Below are positions 1 to 8,440 of a DNA stretch of 16,016 nt, one piece after another. Below the pieces are notes generated by a model that was not told the DNA's origin, made no database searches, and saw nothing but the letters and a program-made list of their open reading frames with translations. Position 1 is the first letter of the stretch. The number at the start of each line of letters is the position of its first letter. Origin of the DNA: Phoronis pallida (lineage: Eukaryota; Phoronida; Phoronidae). The position numbers were made by a program, and so were the translations under genes. The DNA lies in NCBI GenBank assembly GCA_028565715.1, contig JAOXYC010237570.1, positions 1 through 16,016 of the forward strand. The letters run 5' to 3'.

Positions 1-211
1 ATAATTGCTCTTCATAAGCAAGGTTTGCTGAAAAAATCAGCTTTCTACATTTTTTTCCAGGTTAGACATGTAGTAATTTTTTATTTTCTTGCGCTAGAAG
101 GCAAGCCGCAGCGCGTATGGGTAGTTTCTTGGGGCATTTATGACAAATACCCATCCTCAACTACTCTCAAGGTTCATGAAAGAAAGTTGGGCACTCGTGA
201 TGAAGTACCAA
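1..211. other. No gene recognised; AT-rich flank
   Basis: No convincing gene is visible. An open frame runs across 25-288 on the plus strand, but its translation resembles no protein I recognise. Its last third overlaps the 3' end of a minus-strand retrotransposon relic, so it is probably spurious. Confidence 0.5.
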
Positions 212-580
212 CAATAATTTATAATAATTTATTAAGATTCAAGTGCAAAATAACTGCATTTCTATGCACTTTACAAACATTAATGTAAGATTAAAAACGA
301 AAGGTTAAAATAAATTATGTTAAAATGAATGATTGGAGAGTTTAAAAAACGTAATTAAAAACTGTATGTACACGCAATTGAATCAGTTAAAATGAATTTT
401 AAAAAGTTCAGTCTTCAAGCACCGTTTGAAACTGTCATGCATCTTGGTATCCCGTAGCGTGGTCGGTAAGGCGTTCCACCATGAAGACGCAATCGATGAC
501 AAAGTGCAGCCTCCATACGAGGGATATAGACTCCAAGAAGCTGTCATCGCACCTGCACCTGCGTCCATTCCACAGCACAT
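212..580 (-). mobile_element. 3' remnant of a non-LTR retrotransposon (LINE), minus strand
   Basis: On the minus strand, 580-383 encodes a peptide typical of the extreme C-terminus of LINE ORF2 proteins. It has a W-N-A-L-P-x-x-L-R core followed by a D-S-F-K-R-x-L-K-T-x-L-F helix, then a TGA stop. This resembles the common pattern (F)SxxxxxLWNxLPxxLR...F(K)xxLKTxLF. Downstream (380 to about 212) is an AT-rich 3' UTR with a TGTAAAGTGCATAGAAATG stretch, like the 'GTAAAGCGCATTGAGA' tails common in invertebrate LINEs. It ends in short AATTATT-type repeats at about 212-234, the usual simple-repeat tail. The reverse transcriptase core and the endonuclease are missing. The clade cannot be assigned from so short a piece. 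Confidence 0.6.
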
Positions 581-899
581 AATCCAACAACCAATCGTAT
601 ACGCAACAGTGCAGGGCCAGTTTCAGCCTCATGGTTTTGTCATGCCCCACTGAGTCAGGGATGACAGGTGCTACCAACATCAGTGTTTGTAATGTGTCAG
701 GCATATCGAATCTACTGTCGGAGTTCAGGGGGGACGAAACAAATTAATGCGTTATACATTCTATTAGCTTAAAAGTGACATTTGATTTCCATCTGTAGAA
801 TTTATCTGAATATCGTGAATGTGTCTATATAGGCCAGGAAAGACAAGTGGTAGTTTCCTAAATCATGTACAATGCAAACCAACAAAGTGTCAAGAATAA
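581..899. other. No gene recognised
   Basis: Open frames at 426-653 (plus) and 435-704 (minus) overlap the LINE relic and look like shadows. The stretch from 705 to 899 has stops in all frames and no recognisable motif. Confidence 0.5.
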
Positions 900-1178
900 C
901 ATACTAAAACTACTAAGGAATCATTTGATGCATATCTGTTTAATATCAGTGACTATGGCTATGCAACTGGTGATGTCAGTACAAAGGGGATATATACAGG
1001 TGGCTTCAAGGAAATATCAAGAACTGCCATGAAGAGTGAATGGGTGTATGACGTCACAGGAGGGGGTGACTACATAGAGGCTGCAATCTCCTGTCTTGGC
1101 ATCATTGACGAGCAACTTCTAGACAACCTTGCACCACGTTTATCAATGGAAATCAATGCAACCCTCACTGTACCGTAG
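900..1178 (+). pseudogene. Open coding-like segment of unknown family, upstream of the tandem repeats
   Basis: A 92-codon open stretch follows a TAA at 897-899 and ends at a TAG at 1176-1178. It has no ATG near its start, so it is either an exon fragment or part of a decayed gene. Its composition is protein-like: a glycine/tyrosine-rich section (G-I-Y-T-G-G-F-K-E-I, then V-Y-D-V-T-G-G-G-D-Y) precedes a hydrophobic helix-like section and ends N-L-A-P-R-L-S-M-E-I-N-A-T-L-T-V-P. I do not recognise the family. The next coding-like material, the 52-residue repeats, lies in a different frame. Only about 50 bp separates them, too little for a normal intron, so a frameshift between two parts of one former gene is the simplest reading. 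Confidence 0.4.
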
Positions 1179-2013
1179 CCTCCTCAGATTGATCATTCAG
1201 TTGGAACAAGAAGAAGTTGATTTCCCCGATGTGACTAAAGTTGCAAAGCCCCCTGATCTCGCAATCGATTATATACCATATGGGAATACCTATCAGCAAG
1301 AAAGTATCCTTCACGAGTCTACTTATAGTGCGGACGTAATAGAAAGAATACAAAAAGGACACGGACATGATGGCCAGACGTATGCAGATGTTACTAAAGT
1401 TGCAAAGCCTCCTGATCTCGCCATCGATTATACACCAGATGGGAATACCCATCAGCAAGAAATTATCCTTCACGAGTCTACCAATAGTGCGGACGCACAA
1501 GAACAAAGACAAGGACACGGCCATGATGGCCACACTTATGCAGATGTTACTAAAGTTGCAAAGCCCCCTGATCTCGCCATCGATTATACACCAGATGGGA
1601 ATACCCATCAGCAAGAAATTATCCTTCACGAGTCTACCAATAGTGCGGACGCACAAGAACAAAGACAAGGACACGGCCATGATGGCCACACTTATGCAGA
1701 TGTTACTAAAGTTGCAAAGCCCCCTGATCTCGCCATCGATTATACACCAGATGGGAATACCCATCAGCAAGAAATTATCCTTCACGAGTCTACCAATAAT
1801 GCGGACGCACAAGAACAAGGACAAGGACACGGCCATGATGGCCACACTTATGCAGATGTTACTGAAGTTGCAAAGCCCCCTGATCTCGCCATCGATTATA
1901 TACCAGATAAGAATACCAATCAGCAAGAAATTATCCTTCACGAGTCTATCAATACGTACAAGAAAAAAGACATGAAGGAAACGGACATGATGGCCACACT
2001 TATGCAGATGTAA
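1156..2013 (+). CDS. Tandem-repeat protein ORF, 52-residue units, function unknown
   Basis: This frame is open from before 1129; its first in-frame ATG is at 1156 and it stops at 2011-2013. It consists almost entirely of a repeated unit of about 52 residues. Each unit starts near D-V-T-K-V-A-K-P-P-D-L-A-I-D-Y and runs through a polar section (Q-Q-E-I-I-L-H-E-S) to a histidine/glycine-rich G-H-G-H-D-G-H-T-Y-A. Differences between units are few and partly silent (for example CCT/CCC for proline), and most unit lengths are multiples of three. That suggests it was once translated. There is no signal peptide, no membrane segment and no family I recognise. The composition suggests an extended or disordered repeat region. 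The frame of the last unit is broken by a unit that is 4 bp short. It may be a broken gene continuing from the open segment at 900-1178, or a TE-borne ORF. Confidence 0.45.
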   Translation: MQPSLYRSLLRLIIQLEQEEVDFPDVTKVAKPPDLAIDYIPYGNTYQQESILHESTYSADVIERIQKGHGHDGQTYADVTKVAKPPDLAIDYTPDGNTHQQEIILHESTNSADAQEQRQGHGHDGHTYADVTKVAKPPDLAIDYTPDGNTHQQEIILHESTNSADAQEQRQGHGHDGHTYADVTKVAKPPDLAIDYTPDGNTHQQEIILHESTNNADAQEQGQGHGHDGHTYADVTEVAKPPDLAIDYIPDKNTNQQEIILHESINTYKKKDMKETDMMATLMQM

Positions 2014-2100
2014 CTAAAGTTGCAAAGCCCCCTGATCTCGCCATCGATTATATACCAGATGGGAATAGCCATCAGCAAAGTCTTGCACCTATGATTTAAC
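1228..2100 (+). repeat. Tandem repeat array, ~156-bp unit, about 5.6 copies
   Basis: The anchor GATGTKACTAAAGTTGCAAAG-like sequence recurs at 1228, 1387, 1543, 1699, 1855 and 2007. The spacings are 159, 156, 156, 156 and 152 bp. Units 2 and 3 differ at one base and units 3 and 4 at two, while the outer units are more diverged. That pattern fits recent homogenisation of the centre by unequal exchange or slippage. The final unit is partial and ends near 2100. This is a coding minisatellite: there are no short repeats with unique spacers, so it is not a CRISPR array. Confidence 0.9.
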
Positions 2101-2475
2101 ACATCACGTAACTGATTGCCGTCCTTCTTCCACCATCAATCTCGGAATAACTGTACACGGAATGACCCGCAGTAAAGATCTTGTTGAAACCCCACATAAA
2201 AGTGGAGTTTACATATGCTATGCAGACACACTCTTGTAATATGATTACTGGGCAAACAAGGAGAATCCAACCGATCAATCGTCAAGTGGCAGTCGGCAAG
2301 ACGAAATGGAACCCGAAAAAGACTGGCCAATGCATATTACAAAGCTTATAACATTGAAAAGCTAAAAAAGACAACTGCATAAGACAATATGGACAATTAG
2401 GAGAAGAATGCAAAGACGGGAACTCAATAAAGACCACAGTTTGACACCGAGAAGTAAAAGAGTTGCGAGAATTGA
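2101..2475. other. No gene recognised
   Basis: There are short basic-looking reading frames in 2280-2450, but no motif I can place. Two minus-strand open frames at 2096-2330 overlap each other and show no protein character. Confidence 0.4.
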
Positions 2476-2601
2476 AAGTATCTCAAAGTGCTGTACCTTG
2501 AACTCAGTGTTGTGGCGTCAGTTGCCCTGACTGTTCCAACTGCCACAGCTGAGGTGGAGCGGTTGTTCTTAACTATGAAACAAGTTCTATTTCAGTGTTA
2601 G
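2476..2601 (+). pseudogene. hAT transposase C-terminal dimerisation-domain trace
   Basis: One frame reads L-S-V-V-A-S-V-A-L-T-V-P-T-A-T-A-E-V-E-R-L-F-L-T-M-K and then hits a TAG at 2599-2601. This fits the hAT C-terminal dimerisation motif: a hydrophobic helix, then 'IPxSTAxxERxFSxMxxIK'. The invariant E-R pair is retained and the usual F-S has become F-L. No upstream catalytic domain is visible nearby. The fragment is unlike the C-terminus at 9550-9660, so it is probably another hAT family or a much older copy. Confidence 0.5.
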
Positions 2602-3061
2602 TGTCTGGTATCAGATCATTCAACACTTTTATAGACTTGGGTTTTTGTTTCAATATCAATTCAACATTGCAGTTTTAATTCAAACCACATATACATGTAG
2701 TTCTTAAAAAAGTCACAATTTCTGCGAAATAGGCTTGAGAAAGACGATATGTCAGCATGCGTCAGGGTCTCTGGGTTCGGTCCAGAACCAAACAACGTCG
2801 ACTTAAAATCAATACTCAATTCATTCTATGCTTAAAACCCAAAATAAGTTGTATTTAAACAAAATTCCAAAAGCTGGCACAACCAAGTGTTAAAAAAGAA
2901 GTCCAACGCGGAAGCAAATATCCAGTCAGTCATTGAGAAAAGTTCGGAGTGGCCGAACTGAAACGTCTGCGATCTTAAACTCGACTCACCTAGTAAGTGA
3001 ACATTTATTCTAATACATACAGCAGCTTTTTAATAAACATCTCCCCGGTCCTTCCAAGCCA
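2602..3061. other. Non-coding, no recognised feature
   Basis: This is AT-rich sequence with stops in every frame. No terminal repeats, RNA genes or coding motifs are recognised. Confidence 0.5.
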
Positions 3062-3705
3062 TCGGATACTTCACAAGAAATCTGGTCTGGACGAGGATCT
3101 ACAAAAATGCAGAGGTGTTTTTTTCCGAAGAGTGCCCACGTGTTTGGACGAGGAACTACAAAATACCATGCGAGACAGACATGGGCAAATATGGGATCTG
3201 AAAATTGAAATGATAGAGACTCTTCGTGCGGATGAATTGAGACAGCAATGAAGATGCTACAAGAAACTGCTGAATATTACAGGGATCTCGACACTGCTGC
3301 ATTAAATGCAGATATGCCAAGGAATATCACATACAAGTCTTTTTACCACCGGGTAAGTGCTATGTTAGCGCCAAGCTGTATGCCGGGCGAGTTGGAAATC
3401 AATGCGCTCAGCAAAGTGCTTAAGTAAACCGATATTTGTTGCCGATATCTCCCATTATCTTATCAATAAATACGTACGGGGAATTGTTTGCAGGGTGATC
3501 GCCAGTTGTTGTGCAGTACAGAAGTGTAGGTGACAACGTAGGTCACTACAACGCCTTGATTGCACCGGATATCCAGGACATCATAAAAGGGATTTCGCCT
3601 ACGCCAAAGATTCAACGAGTTCAAATTACAAGAAAAGCAGAATCGGCAACGGTGTTTTAACAGCTTCTCCCTACAAAGAAAATCTTGGAGAAAACGGATA
3701 TGTAA
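3062..3705 (+). pseudogene. OTU-type cysteine protease-like relic (TE-associated), frameshifted
   Basis: Three successive frames give pieces that look like an OTU domain. The first (about 3062-3247) has G-V-F-F-R-R, then a helix ending E-M-I-E-T-L-R. This resembles the OTU start 'GDCFFRS ... LR', but the residue aligned with the catalytic cysteine reads as valine. The second (3248-3427) contains M-P-G-E-L-E-I-N-A-L-S-K-V-L, like the OTU 'WGGxxELxALSxxL'. The third (about 3505-3660) contains V-G-D-N-V-G-H-Y-N-A-L, matching the region of the catalytic histidine. A basic tail in a shifted frame follows (L-T-A-S-P-Y-K-E-N-L), as often seen in TE-encoded proteins. Stops and frameshifts rule out an active product. 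OTU domains are known in several eukaryotic mobile elements. The assignment rests on motif pattern only. Confidence 0.4.
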
Positions 3706-4139
3706 GTGACAAACAGAACAAAATTGGACAACGACAGCGAAATGCCAAAAATAAAATTCAAGGCAAAATATGAAGACAGCCTAAACGGCGTGTGCACCAT
3801 CACCACTAGGCAGTCCCCAAAAAAGACTTTCAGTCAAACATTTTTAAAGTTTCATTACTGCAAGTCACATCTCTTTATCACAAAACCAGAAATTTATATC
3901 ACCCCACGATGTATACAGTCCCCTGTGAACCGCTGCTGCAAACCAACGTTCAACTCACCATTCAAGCCAACGCCAGAAAGGTCCAAAATGTGTCCATCTT
4001 GTGCTTTTACTATTGCCATTTTGGCCGTAACCTGGGGAAGGGGGAACCCCTCCCCAATTCTTGTTGGGGTCCATGTTCTTAAACATTGCGTTGCCTTGGT
4101 TTATTTTAATATGACATTTTTTATTACAAGGCCCAGTTA
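3706..4139. other. Decayed sequence, no recognised gene
   Basis: A plus-strand frame is open over 3706-4173 but its translation resembles nothing known. It appears to run from the tail of the OTU-like relic into the hAT relic. A G-rich/C-rich potential hairpin lies near 4033-4055. Confidence 0.4.
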
Positions 4140-5180
4140 TTCAAGAAGGACTACTGTAGTTTTCCTCACATAAAGCCAAGTGCCAGAAGTGAATCTCATG
4201 CACACTGTGTGGCCTGCGATCCCAACTTCTATATTGCCTCAAGTGACAGGTACATGTATGAGGTCAAGGAACACATTGAAAGACAGAGGTAAAAAAGAGC
4301 CATTTCTTGATACAACCCAAATAGCAACATTCATGAAAGGCAAGATGGCTGACCCCCAGCAGAAAACCTTGAATGCCGAATTAATATTTACTCAATTTCT
4401 GGTGGAACACAATATTCCTTGGCTGCCGCCGACCACGCAGGAAAACTCTTCCAGATCTTGTTTCCTGAAATCGCAGAATCGTGCCAATGTGCTCGTACAA
4501 AATCAACCGCGCTTGTACACTTCTTGGGGAAAGACTTAGAGCGCACTAAAACCATTACATAAGCTATCAGAGATAAACACTTTGTTCTTTGTACTGATGG
4601 CTCAAATGATCAGAATGGCGAGTTCTATCCAGTGACAATCAGCAAGAGGAAATTGAAACAGCTTTGCTTGGCGTTCCTACTGTCGACACCGTCGTGTTAT
4701 GGGGAAAATATATTCGAAACAACAACTTCAGTCCCGCAAGAACACAATAGGTTGAACAAAGTGTTTAGCCCTTGGGGCCGATAATGCCAATGTGATGTCT
4801 GGTTCAAAGAAAGGTCTGCTTGGTCAAATTTGCAGTCATAATCCAGCAGTGCAATTTGCTGGCTTCTTCTGTCATGTCATACATACACGTAAGTGCCAAA
4901 ACAGCATGGAAATTTGTCTCTACCCATTAGACTGCGGAGAGAGGCTTGTGGATTGGATATCTATATTATATGAAGCATAGCGCTAAGCGCCAGTACAAAC
5001 TAACATTGATGTAGGAAAATAAAGTTTGCATGATCTATCTGTACTCAAATATTGTCCTACAAGGTGGCTGCCATTGCACCAGTGTGTGTAACCTTCTTCA
5101 CATTGTGGCAAGCCCTTCGTCCTGGAACCCTTTTTATTGAGGGCATTCTGTGAAAAGCGTGGCAGCATGAATTCCCTGTA
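4140..5180 (+). pseudogene. hAT-superfamily transposase, N-terminal half, decayed
   Basis: Pieces in several frames follow the order of a hAT transposase related to KIAA1586/ZMYM-like proteins. First (4140-4289) is a zinc-finger-like section with H-C-V-A-C-D and a downstream K-E-H-I. Next is a linker (F-L-V-E-H-N-I-P-W-L), continuing after a frameshift near 4425 with A-D-H-A-G-K-L-F and C-A-R-T-K-S-T-A-L-V. Then comes T-D-G-S-N-D (about 4593-4610), which carries the first catalytic aspartate. D-N-A-N-V-M-S-G (from about 4777) and C-H-V-I-H (near 4873) follow. H-S-A-K-R-Q-Y-K-L-T and a degraded 'TRWL'-like section lead to F-C-E-K-R-G near 5160. Multiple stops and frameshifts make it non-functional. 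Coding similarity stops near 5175-5215, and the matching C-terminal half appears at 8935. Confidence 0.75.
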
Positions 5181-5214
5181 GTTACAGAAACTATTGCCAT
5201 CGAAGATTAAACAG

Positions 5215-5830
5215 AGAAGCGCGAGTCCTGCGCAATATTGTCCATCAGGTTACAACGTCCAATGAGTTTGAAGACTTGCGGCAGGACTGCCGGCGAAAAT
5301 AGGAAATCTGTCATAACCTATTAAATCTTTAGCACATGATCGATTTAATAAAGCAGCTGATTGCCTCAGACAGGAACGGTAACTGGCGACTGCATGTGGG
5401 TACTGTCAAAGAATCGATGGCAATACTGAGAGTTGGCGCAATTCACTACCTCCGCTACGTATCACGGATGGTACTTAGAAAGAATACAGGTTTTAGAGCT
5501 AACTCACCCAACCATTTACCACCGCTTCATTACGGGACAGTTTGTCGTAAATGACATGCCTGGTTTGTCATTTTCGGCCGTTGCAGGTGATTTGAAGCTC
5601 GACCAAACACCGAATCGATTCTCTCAAGGCCCAAGTAGACATATCATTATAGGAGTTTGGCCTTCTGTTTCAAATCTTGCCAATAAGCAATTTGTTACGC
5701 AATCTGAAAAGTCCAAAACTAATGGACCACTTGGAGACTCAAATCCAACACAGTTTGCATGGACGCAAAGGGTTGAATGATAATAAATATTAAATAAGCT
5801 TTGAGTGCAACAATAAGCAAACAAGTCTTC
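5215..5830 (+). pseudogene. N-terminal part of a large uncharacterised TE-type protein, decayed
   Basis: The segment reads N-G-N-W-R-L-H (5374-5394), then L-E-L-T-H-P-T-I-Y-H-R-F-I-T-G-Q-F-V-V, then A-G-D-L-K-L-D-Q-T-P-N-R-F-S. This matches, from memory, the pattern of large unnamed proteins repeated in many invertebrate genomes ('GNWxLHL ... HPxVYxxFxxGxFxV ... DxxxEQTINR'). Frames change near 5460 and stops occur at 5309 and from about 5780. The C-terminal part of the same type of protein appears after the pogo/LINE insertion, from about 7191. I cannot name a biochemical function for this domain. Confidence 0.55.
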
Positions 5831-5849
5831 TATTTGATGGAAACTTAAC

Positions 5850-6218
5850 GACTTAACCCGACAAGGCTCAATTAGTCAGTTCTTGGAAGGAAGTGTCGCC
5901 AAACAAGACTACAATTTTGAGGCAGATAATGTATCCGATACACATGTAATCGTTGACTTTATGTCAAAGATCCGACAACTACCGAATGCTGTTATGGAAA
6001 GCCACAGTTTTCAGCCAAACGATATCTGGAACCTTGACAAGACAACAGTTATTACAGTAAGCAAACCAAGAAAGACGTACAGAGGAAGGAAGGGAGCCAA
6101 TTACATTGGGGACATTTCATCGGCCGAAAGGGGAACTCTTGTCACCGTGTGTGCAGCGGTAAGAACGGCTGGGAATACGGTTCCGCCGTTCTTTGTACTC
6201 CCAAGAAAGAACTACCAG
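5850..6218 (+). pseudogene. pogo/Tigger-like DDE transposase fragment, left piece
   Basis: The frame over 5883-6218 has the signature of the DDE endonuclease core of pogo/Tigger/Jerky (CENP-B-related) transposases. F-Q-P-N-D-I-W-N-L-D-K-T corresponds to the usual 'I(F/Y)NxDET' that carries the first catalytic aspartate; the glutamate is replaced by lysine. K-P-R-K and R-K-G-A-N follow, then S-S-A-E-R-G-T-L-V-T-V (about 6115-6150), then G-N-T-V-P-P-F-F-V-L-P-R-K-N-Y-Q. The match breaks at 6218, where a LINE begins, and resumes at 7143. The N-terminal helix-turn-helix domains are absent. Only about 115 residues are represented, so the copy was truncated or internally deleted. Confidence 0.75.
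6208..6217 (+). repeat. Probable left target-site duplication of the LINE
   Basis: AGAACTACCA here matches AGAACCACCA at 7132-7141 in 9 of 10 positions. The two flank the LINE exactly where its coding similarity begins and its A-rich tail ends. Confidence 0.6.
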
Positions 6219-7131
6219 CCCTGTTGTTTGTCCTATTTGTAAACGATTTACCTCATTTTGTCAAGAAAGGCTAAGTGGCACCTTGCGCAGACGACACGGC
6301 ATTATTTTTCAGCTCGAAAAATGCGATTGACACCTACTTTGAACGTTTCGAAAACGAAGTCTATGACAATTGGTTCTAGACAAATGCTTTCGAAAGGAAG
6401 AATCAATCTAAACCTTGATGGTCATGATATTGCAAATGTCAGCGCCTTCAAATATCTCGGTGTCTGGCTTGACGAGGTGCTCAACTGGGAAGTTCAAATT
6501 GAAAAACTGTGCAACAAAATATGGGAGCAAACTCTGTAGCAAACTGCAAACTTTACAAAACTATGGCGGAAGAATTGTCTTGGGTGTTAAAGGTCTGTAC
6601 CGCGACACGCCAATTGTAGAAATTTTAGAAAATTTGAAATGGAAGACACTCCTCGACAATAACACTGCACATGATCTATAAGACCATTCATTTCGGTCCT
6701 GCATACCTCAAAAACAAGATACAGTACACGTCCACCAAACCCACTCTTATTCAACAAGAAATAGCGCTTATTCAGAATCACTTAAAATTCCCAAATTTCG
6801 ATCGGCTGCTGGACAGCGATCATTTGTGTACAGAGGCACCGTGTCTTTTAATGCTCTCAGCCTATCAATCAGAAACTCACCAACAATCACCATTTTTTAA
6901 ACGTAATTGTATGATGTTGCAGTTGTAAATGTGTATTTGTTTGTAATGTTGTGTTAATTTTGTAAAATGTCCTATTTATTCTGTATGGTTATTATTTACT
7001 GTCATGTTCCTTTGTATATAGTGTCCTGTCTTTTTGGTATATATTTCTGCTGGGCTCCCTGGAAGACCAGTGCCTGGCACTGAAGGGGCCACCCAGGATA
7101 AAGATTTATGAAATAAATAAAAATAAAAAAG
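6219..7131 (+). mobile_element. 5'-truncated non-LTR retrotransposon (Jockey/CR1/L2-like LINE)
   Basis: The insertion begins inside the reverse transcriptase: L-L-F-V-L-F-V-N-D-L-P, an in-frame TAA, then C-A-D-D-T-A-L-F-F. This is the catalytic [YF]xDD box, with cysteine at the first position. After a frameshift come K-T-K-S-M-T-I-G-S and F-K-Y-L-G-V-W-L-D (thumb/C-terminal region). L-Q-N-Y-G-G-R-I-V-L-G and Y-K-T-I-H-F-G-P-A-Y-L follow, and the C-terminal 'SFxxxxxxxFNxLxxxIR'-type region is near 6821-6890. The 3' UTR has a hairpin at 7068-7082 and ends in AAATAAATAAAAATAAAAAA at 7112-7130. The 5' truncation, A-rich tail and flanking near-duplication fit target-primed reverse transcription. 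Stops and frame changes show it is dead. Confidence 0.85.
7068..7082 (+). other. Hairpin in the LINE 3' UTR
   Basis: CAGTGC-CTG-GCACTG forms a perfect 6-bp stem with a 3-nt loop about 30 bp before the A-rich tail. Several LINE clades use a 3' stem-loop plus tail as the reverse-transcriptase recognition signal; the role here is inferred from position. Confidence 0.6.
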
Positions 7132-7141
7132 AGAACCACCA
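7132..7141 (+). repeat. Probable right target-site duplication of the LINE
   Basis: AGAACCACCA follows directly on the A-rich LINE tail and pairs with 6208-6217 with one mismatch (C/T). Confidence 0.6.
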
Positions 7142-7142
7142 A

Positions 7143-7190
7143 GTCTTGCTGACTGGAGCACACTCAGGCTTAACATCTGCGATTCTGCAA
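7143..7190 (+). pseudogene. pogo/Tigger-like transposase fragment, right piece
   Basis: Directly after the second duplication copy the frame reads V-L-L-T-G-A-H-S-G-L-T-S-A. This fits the pogo-family section that follows 'FPRxNF' ('xxLxGAPxGxxGxA'). Removing the LINE with one copy of the duplication rejoins this piece to the left piece (6216-6218 CAG) without changing frame. The similarity ends within about 16 codons and gives way to a different protein family at about 7191. Confidence 0.5.
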
Positions 7191-8440
7191 TGCACGAAAA
7201 ATCCCCATGCAGTTTCAGAGGCTGCCAAGAAGACGAGTGTTGTGGTTTTGGACATGGCAGCTATTGTACACATGTTTCCACCAACAACATGTCGCACATT
7301 TTCGGATTATGTGATGAAACATATTTATCAATACCTACTCATTATGTCGCCTTCACCAGACGTTCAGTCCATAGATGCTATCTGGGATTGTTATCAAAAA
7401 GAAAGTTTGAAACACCCCACACATGAAAGACGAGGACCAGGAAAAGGGACGAAGATTGGAAATGGCCGCGCCCCTATCCCCAAGCGAAACTGCAATGAGT
7501 TTCTTAGGAACACAGAACACAGGCAAGATCTCTTCTCCTTCATAACTGACGAGATTGTGAAACTAGACATGGGCGATAGAGGTACTAAGGACTAGATGTG
7601 AGAATGTGCACACAAATGATCAATCACTAGACGTGTCTTCCTTAATTGCCGCCCATGCTGCAGCCCAAGGTCACAGAACTGTGTATGTTTGAACTGTCGA
7701 CAGTGACATTGTCGTCCTTGCTGTCCGTTACTACAGAGAACTTATGATGTCAAAGCTATGGATTGGATTGGGATCAGGGAAAAACTATCGCGAAATACCA
7801 GTCCATGATACAGCTTAGGGACCAACGCTGTTTAGCATATTGCCTCTATTCCACAGTTTCACAGGCAGTGACACTACCTCCCACTTTTTTGGCTTTGGTA
7901 AGAAGAGTGCTTTGGCAGCATGGGATAGCTGTTCCAAACTTACTGATTGCGGTAACAGCTAACAAACAATCCGTTATCACTCACTCTAGAATCAACACAC
8001 ATGCCTCAAATTGAACGTTACGTTGTTGTCATGTATAGTAAAGGATGTGGTCTGTCGAAAGTGAACGAAACCAGGCAATACTTATTTTCTTCAGCAACAC
8101 GAAGTCTAGAAAAAAGTCCTCCAACACAGGCTGCTTTATACCAACACTACAAAAGACCTCTTCTCCGAGCACAGATTTGGAACCAATCCACTGCCATGAG
8201 GCAAAACATCCCCGAGTACAGCCAGTGGGGATGACAGCATACAGTAAGCGGACGGACACCATTCTGGACATACTTGCAGGATGCCAGCAACTCTTGCCGT
8301 GTACTCATGAAGTGCAGCTGCAAAAATGCATGTCGTGGCCACAGAGAGTGCAGCCGAGGAGGCATCCGATCGACACCCCTATGCAGATGTGAAGGTGGCT
8401 GTTCTAACAACAAGGATTCGTGTTAGAATGCTTCTCAGAA
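7191..8440 (+). pseudogene. C-terminal part of the large uncharacterised TE-type protein, decayed
   Basis: The open frame to 7593 carries C-T-K-N-P-H-A-V, K-T-S-V-V-V-L-D-M-A-A-I-V-H-M, D-A-I-W-D and P-I-P-K-R. Then, with stops, come V-D-S-D-I-V-V-L-A (about 7698-7724), L-W-I-G-L-G-S-G-K-N-Y-R-E-I-P-V-H and H-S-F-T-G-S-D-T-T-S (about 7852-7881). Further on are V-V-M-Y-S-K-G-C-G (about 8025-8051) and P-T-Q-A-A-L-Y-Q-H. It ends in a cysteine-rich tail at 8307-8411 with seven cysteines (C-S-C-K-N-A-C ... C-R-C-E-G-G-C). From memory these motifs define a repeated, unnamed invertebrate protein family. The V-D-S-D-I-V-V-L-A motif recalls acidic motifs of PIN/FEN-type nucleases, which is only a guess. 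Premature stops (for example at 7591, 7689 and 7817) and frame changes show it is inactive. Confidence 0.6.

Noticed and set aside
25-288. 87-residue plus-strand open frame
   Set aside because: No recognisable motif; its last third overlaps the LINE 3' tail, and open frames of this length are expected by chance in AT-rich DNA.
1165-1941. 258-residue minus-strand open frame across the tandem repeats
   Set aside because: Periodic repeats with a unit length divisible by three keep several frames open at once. The plus frame has the more plausible composition, with changes among units that are partly silent.
1367-1975. 202-residue plus-strand frame across the tandem repeats
   Set aside because: It is a shadow of the 52-residue repeat in another frame and does not continue into flanking coding-like sequence.
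1228-2100. CRISPR-like array
   Set aside because: Units are 156 bp, almost wholly identical, with no unique spacers, in a eukaryotic setting. It is a coding minisatellite.
4033-4055. GGGGAAGGGGG / CCCCTCCCC hairpin
   Set aside because: A bulged stem in decayed sequence with no associated element or gene end; a eukaryotic terminator role is not supported.
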